NCBI RefSeq assembly: GCF_004118675.1
Contig: NZ_SDHZ01000002.1
Coordinates: 496,001 to 560,000, forward strand
Length of the DNA stretch: 64,000 bases
Reading direction: 5' to 3'
From: Filimonas effusa
GTDB lineage: Bacteria > Bacteroidota > Bacteroidia > Chitinophagales > Chitinophagaceae
The notes beneath the pieces were generated by a model. That model worked only from the letters and a program-made list of their open reading frames with translations, did no database searches and was not told where the DNA came from. Position 1 is the first letter of the stretch; the number at the start of each line of letters is the position of its first letter. Positions 60,445-64,000 of the stretch are shown piece after piece. A program made the position numbers and the translations under genes.

Positions 60445-61638
60445 ATGCAGACGATCTTAATGCGGAGCTTGCTAACAATGCTATTCACCGGAATTTATAT
60501 ATCTATGTCGTTCTCCCAGAACTATGATGAAAGCAAGGTACCTTTTTATACCCTTCCTTCGTTACTGGTCTCCGGCCAAAACCAACCTATAAAAGATACT
60601 GCCAGCTGGGAACATGCGAGGCGGCCGGAGCTGCTCACTCTTTTCAGCAATTATGTATATGGTACAACTCCAAAAGATTTTGACAGTGTGCGTTTCGGTA
60701 TAGAAAATGAGGACCCGGCTGCAATGAATGGGAAGGCCCGGCTTAAGGAGGTAGCGATACGGGTGTACCGGCAAAACAAATCCATTACATTTCACCTGGT
60801 ATTGTTCACACCAACGGCGCAAGCAAGTCCTGCCGCGGTATTTGTTCTTATCAACAACCGCGGGCGCAGCCATACTGATCCCAAACGAGTTGTGCAGTCG
60901 GACTTCTGGCCTGCAGAGATGATGATAGACAGTGGTTATGGCATTGCGGCCTTTCATGTAAGCGAGCTTGCGCCCGACAGGAAGGATAGCTATGCGGATG
61001 CGCTGCTACAGCTATACCCGGAGCAGCTAGCCGCAGACAATGGGATGAAGGCAATAGGCGCCTGGGCCTTTGGCGCCAGCAGGGTTATGGATTACCTGGT
61101 AACCGATGGTCATGTAAATGCGAAGCAGGTTGTTATCGTTGGTCATTCGAGGGGTGGCAAAACGGCTTTGTGGGCGGCAGCACAGGACGAGCGCTTTTCA
61201 TTATGCATTTCGAACTGTTCCGGCAATACCGGTGCGGCTCTTGCCCGCCGCCAGTTTGGCGAGCGGATCGCCAAAATCAATGCTACGTTCCCTCATTGGT
61301 TCTGTAACAATTACAAAAGATTCAACGACAATGAAACTGCGCTTCCTGTTGACCAGCATATGCTCATAGCGCTAATAGCTCCGAGACCTGTTTATGCGAC
61401 CAATGCTACGGAGGACCTATGGGCAGACCCCAAGGGGACTTTCCTGGCACTAAAAAATGCAGAACCTGCCTATGCGCTTTACCATAAAAAATCGAATCTG
61501 CCTGCTGATCCGCCTTCTCCAGGCCATGCCATCCTTTACGCTCCATTAGGTTATCACAACAGGATTGGCGTGCATGATATGACACGCTTTGACTGGATAC
61601 AATTTATCCAGTTCGCCCGTCATCATTTCAGGTCATGA
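60445..61638 (+). CDS. CE15 glucuronoyl esterase
   Basis: A 397-residue exported alpha/beta hydrolase of the bacterial CE15 family, which cleaves the ester between lignin alcohols and 4-O-methylglucuronate of xylan. A signal peptide (MLFTGIYISMSFSQ) precedes the domain. The nucleophile is Ser235 in VGHSRGGKTALWAAAQDERF, the acidic region is TEDLWADPKG, and His371 or His377 in GYHNRIGVHDMTRFDW is the catalytic base. HWFCNNYKRFNDNETALPVD is a typical family stretch. Start is ATG 60445, with 60460 as an alternative. It complements the GH67 enzyme at 26121, although they are about 32 kb apart. Confidence 0.93.
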   Translation: MQTILMRSLLTMLFTGIYISMSFSQNYDESKVPFYTLPSLLVSGQNQPIKDTASWEHARRPELLTLFSNYVYGTTPKDFDSVRFGIENEDPAAMNGKARLKEVAIRVYRQNKSITFHLVLFTPTAQASPAAVFVLINNRGRSHTDPKRVVQSDFWPAEMMIDSGYGIAAFHVSELAPDRKDSYADALLQLYPEQLAADNGMKAIGAWAFGASRVMDYLVTDGHVNAKQVVIVGHSRGGKTALWAAAQDERFSLCISNCSGNTGAALARRQFGERIAKINATFPHWFCNNYKRFNDNETALPVDQHMLIALIAPRPVYATNATEDLWADPKGTFLALKNAEPAYALYHKKSNLPADPPSPGHAILYAPLGYHNRIGVHDMTRFDWIQFIQFARHHFRS

Positions 61639-61684
61639 GACAGGTAATTCATTATCTTGCGCCCCTTTTAACGTAAAGCCAGGC

Positions 61685-62062
61685 ATGGACGGATTTAACA
61701 GGCGATCGGGAGCGGAGGCAGTAAGTGATCTTACCTCATCGGTACTGTCGTTATTAAACGGAATAGATAATAAAGCGGATATGCAATTATTCCTGACAAA
61801 TCTTTCACCTGCGGTGATCCGGCAGCTTGTTGCAGCCGCCGCCACGGCGGAGTATTACGAGCTATGCCAGTTCATAAAAGAAAGCTTACCTGAAAAAGAA
61901 AGCGAAGCAGGGCTATCGTGCGGCACCACCGTTTTCAGGGAAGGCCAGGAAAAGGATGACCAGGAGGATTACAATTCAGCTGTCTACAGTTCTGCTTCGT
62001 CTTCTGAACCCGTTCAGACAGAAGAGGCTTCTTCTACAGAAGAGAAAAACAATCCTGTATAG
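61685..62062 (+). CDS. Small hypothetical protein with acidic, Ser-rich tail
   Basis: A 125-residue protein I do not recognise. ATG 61685 (MDGFNRRSGAEAVSDLTSSV) starts it; a longer frame overlaps the CE15 gene end and seems unlikely. Residues of about 15-75 are helical and leucine/alanine-rich (DMQLFLTNLSPAVIRQLVAA), with no signal peptide or membrane segment. The last 45 residues are disordered and acidic (GQEKDDQEDYNSAVY, SSSEPVQTEEASSTEEKNN). It lies 46 bases after CE15 and ends before a terminator. The function is unknown. Confidence 0.6.
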   Translation: MDGFNRRSGAEAVSDLTSSVLSLLNGIDNKADMQLFLTNLSPAVIRQLVAAAATAEYYELCQFIKESLPEKESEAGLSCGTTVFREGQEKDDQEDYNSAVYSSASSSEPVQTEEASSTEEKNNPV

Positions 62063-62081
62063 GCAATATTTCGATAAGGTT

Positions 62082-62112
62082 AAAAGGCCGGCAAGATATT
62101 TGCCGACCTTTT
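62082..62112 (+). terminator. Rho-independent terminator after the small hypothetical gene
   Basis: AAAAGGCCGGCAA (62082-62094) pairs with TTGCCGACCTTTT (62100-62112) with one internal mismatch, and the T-tract continues for several bases. It probably ends transcription of the 60445-62062 pair. Confidence 0.75.
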
Positions 62113-62158
62113 TTATTCTCAAAAAATTCAACCATTATTATTCACCATCCACTAGACT

Positions 62159-63148
62159 ATGACATTCACAAAAACCCGTTGGACCATTGAGTCCGACCGT
62201 ATCGTTATCCGTCCCTTTCGCATGTTCTTTTTAATGGGATGGATACTTGCTATTATTTATGTCGTCATCTTTTTAGGTTACAGAGGTTTTAGTTCTCAAA
62301 GTCCTATGGGATCTACCCCTTTCGCATTGTTCCTCCTGGCCATCCTGGTGTTCTTTTTCCTGGGGGGATTTACTTATATCTGTTTTGACCGTAATACGGG
62401 AAAAATGCAGAAGATGCTTTTTGGTTTTATTCCTGTAAGAACAATCAGTTTCGACAAATTATATAAAGTAAATATTGTAACTCATAATGCCGGCGGGTTC
62501 AACTACAAGATATTTACGAAGGCCAATAAATATGGCAGAGGTACGGTCATCTCTTCGGGGTATAGCAAGGCAACCGATCGTAATGCTGTTGCCTTCAGTA
62601 CGGAAGTGATCCCGCTTATTCACCAATATCTTGATTTCGCAGACCCGCTGCCTGCTGAACAGCCTGTTACCATACATGAATATCACTACTTCACCGAAGC
62701 CGGCGGTGTTTATCAATTAAAAGCCAATCCGACCGGTACACTGATCCTTGGATTGGCCTGTTTATTCGTTGGTATTCATGAGATGACGCCGCTTGCGTGG
62801 TTACAAAATACAAGTACATTCGGGAAGCTCATCGTAGTTATTTTCCCTACCCTGCTGGGGATTATTTTTATTTCGGCAGCATTCACCAAAATCACACTTG
62901 ATACCAACACCAGGATCATTGAGCGCAAAAGTCCTATAGGCATCAATGCCCATCGTTACAACTTCAGCGAGTTTGTAAATTTCCAGACAATACGTAAAAC
63001 TTATAACGGCGTTTATACCGGCACTGATGTGATCATGTATTTTCAGAAGGAAGGGAGCAATAAACAAAAGGCGTTGCTAATATCCAGTTTACGTAATACC
63101 CAGAAAATTGAGCGGCTTATACAAGAGATAGAAAGTATAATGAAGTAA
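62159..63148 (+). CDS. Hypothetical membrane protein with two repeated two-helix units
   Basis: A 329-residue integral membrane protein of unknown function. Membrane segments lie at about residues 22-42 (MFFLMGWILAIIYVVIFLGY), 53-75 (FALFLLAILVFFFLGGFTYI), 190-210 and 220-242. After each pair comes a beta-rich cytoplasmic-looking part (FDRNTGKMQKMLFGFIPVRT and LDTNTRIIERKSPIGINAHR), so the protein looks internally duplicated, each unit resembling a membrane-anchored PH-like domain (YdbS-like). That likeness is weak. It stands alone after a terminator. Confidence 0.7.
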   Translation: MTFTKTRWTIESDRIVIRPFRMFFLMGWILAIIYVVIFLGYRGFSSQSPMGSTPFALFLLAILVFFFLGGFTYICFDRNTGKMQKMLFGFIPVRTISFDKLYKVNIVTHNAGGFNYKIFTKANKYGRGTVISSGYSKATDRNAVAFSTEVIPLIHQYLDFADPLPAEQPVTIHEYHYFTEAGGVYQLKANPTGTLILGLACLFVGIHEMTPLAWLQNTSTFGKLIVVIFPTLLGIIFISAAFTKITLDTNTRIIERKSPIGINAHRYNFSEFVNFQTIRKTYNGVYTGTDVIMYFQKEGSNKQKALLISSLRNTQKIERLIQEIESIMK

Positions 63149-63188
63149 TTTCACGAGGCATACAGTGTAATCCTAAACACATACAGCC

Positions 63189-64000
63189 TTGAAAAGAAAT
63201 ACCCGGAAATATCTTTTAATCATATTGGCGATCCTATTCATTGGCATGAATGTGATCGCCTTTTTTCATGCTTATAAGTTCACCCATTTCGCCAGTACCG
63301 GGAGCAAAACACAGGCACCGGGTAAGCTGGCGACTACTGGAAAGATAAAAGCTTTAGTTTTCGGCATCAGCAATCCGCGACCAGAGAACAATCCAAAACC
63401 ACAGGAGGCGTATCGGACCATTGTACTGGAAAGCAATAAGAAAATTGAATGCTGGTATAAGAGCAGCCAAGTTAATCCGGCAAAGGGCACTGTGATACTG
63501 TTTCACGGGTATGGCGGAGAGAAATCGTCGATGATTGACAAGGCGGGTATTTTTGATAGTCTTGGTTATCATACTTTGCTTGTTGATTTCATGGGGAGCG
63601 GCGGTTCGGAAGGGAATACCACCACTATCGGTTACAAGGAAGCTGCGCAGGTTAAAACTGCTTATGAATATATACGGGGGAAGGGGGAAAAGAATGTTTA
63701 TCTTTTTGGCACTTCGATGGGATCGGCGGCTATTATGAAAGCAATTCATGATGATCAACTGAAGGTAAAAGGTATTATTGTTGAATGTCCGTTTGGCTCG
63801 CTTTACACTACTGTTTGTGCACGTTTTCACAACATACATGCTCCAGCTTTTCCAATGGCGGCTTTACTTGTTTTCTGGGGCGGAGTACAGAATGGCTATT
63901 GGGCTTTTGGTCATAACCCTGCCACGTATGCGAAAGCTATCAGTTGTCCAACGCTACTGCTTTATGGGGAGCAGGATCAAAATGTGAGTAAGGCAGAAAC
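63189..64000 (+). CDS. Alpha/beta hydrolase with N-terminal membrane anchor (cut by window edge)
   Basis: An open frame to the window end, at least 270 residues. It probably starts with TTG 63189, which gives a basic start and a membrane segment (YLLIILAILFIGMNVIAFFH); the first ATG is 63246, inside that segment. The core has HGYGGEKSS (oxyanion), DFMGSGGSEG, the nucleophile elbow GTSMGSAAIM, and LLYGEQDQNVSKAE near the acid. This is the serine aminopeptidase/BEM46-like hydrolase type. The catalytic His is outside the window. The substrate is unknown. Confidence 0.8.
   Translation, partial: MKRNTRKYLLIILAILFIGMNVIAFFHAYKFTHFASTGSKTQAPGKLATTGKIKALVFGISNPRPENNPKPQEAYRTIVLESNKKIECWYKSSQVNPAKGTVILFHGYGGEKSSMIDKAGIFDSLGYHTLLVDFMGSGGSEGNTTTIGYKEAAQVKTAYEYIRGKGEKNVYLFGTSMGSAAIMKAIHDDQLKVKGIIVECPFGSLYTTVCARFHNIHAPAFPMAALLVFWGGVQNGYWAFGHNPATYAKAISCPTLLLYGEQDQNVSKAE

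Overview
The window looks like a chromosomal piece of a glycan- and protein-degrading Bacteroidota bacterium, most likely family Chitinophagaceae (Chitinophaga/Niastella-like). The evidence is five ECF sigma / FecR anti-sigma / SusC(-SusD) systems in 60 kb, SusC proteins with long N-terminal extensions before the signal peptide, lipoprotein SusD proteins, DUF4369-type TlpA thioredoxins and TAnnTTTG promoter boxes. This placement is inferred from gene content; no 16S or other marker gene is present.

Layout. (1) 1-12492: two head-to-head regulatory systems. Leftward: ECF sigma, FecR, then the first 82 codons of a SusC cut by the window edge. Rightward (locus A): ECF sigma, FecR, SusC, SusD, then two paralogous secreted endonuclease/exonuclease/phosphatase (EEP) hydrolases around an Ig-like lipoprotein. 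Neither SusC has an STN domain. (2) 12454-14148: CoA-disulfide-reductase-like flavoprotein with a rhodanese tail, convergent with and overlapping locus A. (3) 14358-24776, leftward (locus B): ECF sigma, FecR, STN-SusC, SusD, HExxHxxGxxH metalloprotease lipoprotein, TlpA-like thioredoxin. (4) 24777-25161: a structured gap with 11-bp tandem repeats and a branched palindrome, then a conserved-looking unknown protein. (5) 26121-31561: glucuronoxylan side-chain enzymes (GH67, GH43, SGNH acetylesterase), then a HIT protein. (6) 32246-43461, leftward (locus C): ECF sigma, FecR, STN-SusC, SusD, TlpA, S41 protease, TlpA. Between its sigma gene and an upstream oxidoreductase lies a 100-bp inverted repeat containing a small ORF. 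(7) 43569-50628: ordinary chromosomal genes (MDR oxidoreductase, AraC regulator, DEAD-box helicase, desaturase, Gdx/SugE-like exporter, Crp/Fnr regulator, SDR, HAD). (8) 50769-60339, leftward (locus D): ECF sigma, FecR, STN-SusC with a His-rich linker, SusD, metalloprotease. (9) 60445-64000: CE15 glucuronoyl esterase, two unknown proteins, and an alpha/beta hydrolase cut by the right edge.

How it fits together. Loci B, C and D look like TonB-dependent uptake systems for peptide- or protein-derived substrates, each under its own cell-surface signalling cassette: an outer-membrane SusCD pair, a secreted protease and, in B and C, periplasmic thioredoxins. Locus A looks like the same design adapted to a phosphoester substrate. 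The GH67/GH43/esterase group and CE15 would remove and process 4-O-methylglucuronate, arabinose/xylose and acetyl decorations of xylan; no backbone xylanase or dedicated SusCD pair lies beside them. The most unusual non-coding signals are (a) antisense-oriented promoter boxes on the start codon region of susC in loci B, C and D, with intrinsic-terminator-like hairpins in B and C, and (b) the 100-bp inverted repeat before the locus C sigma gene.
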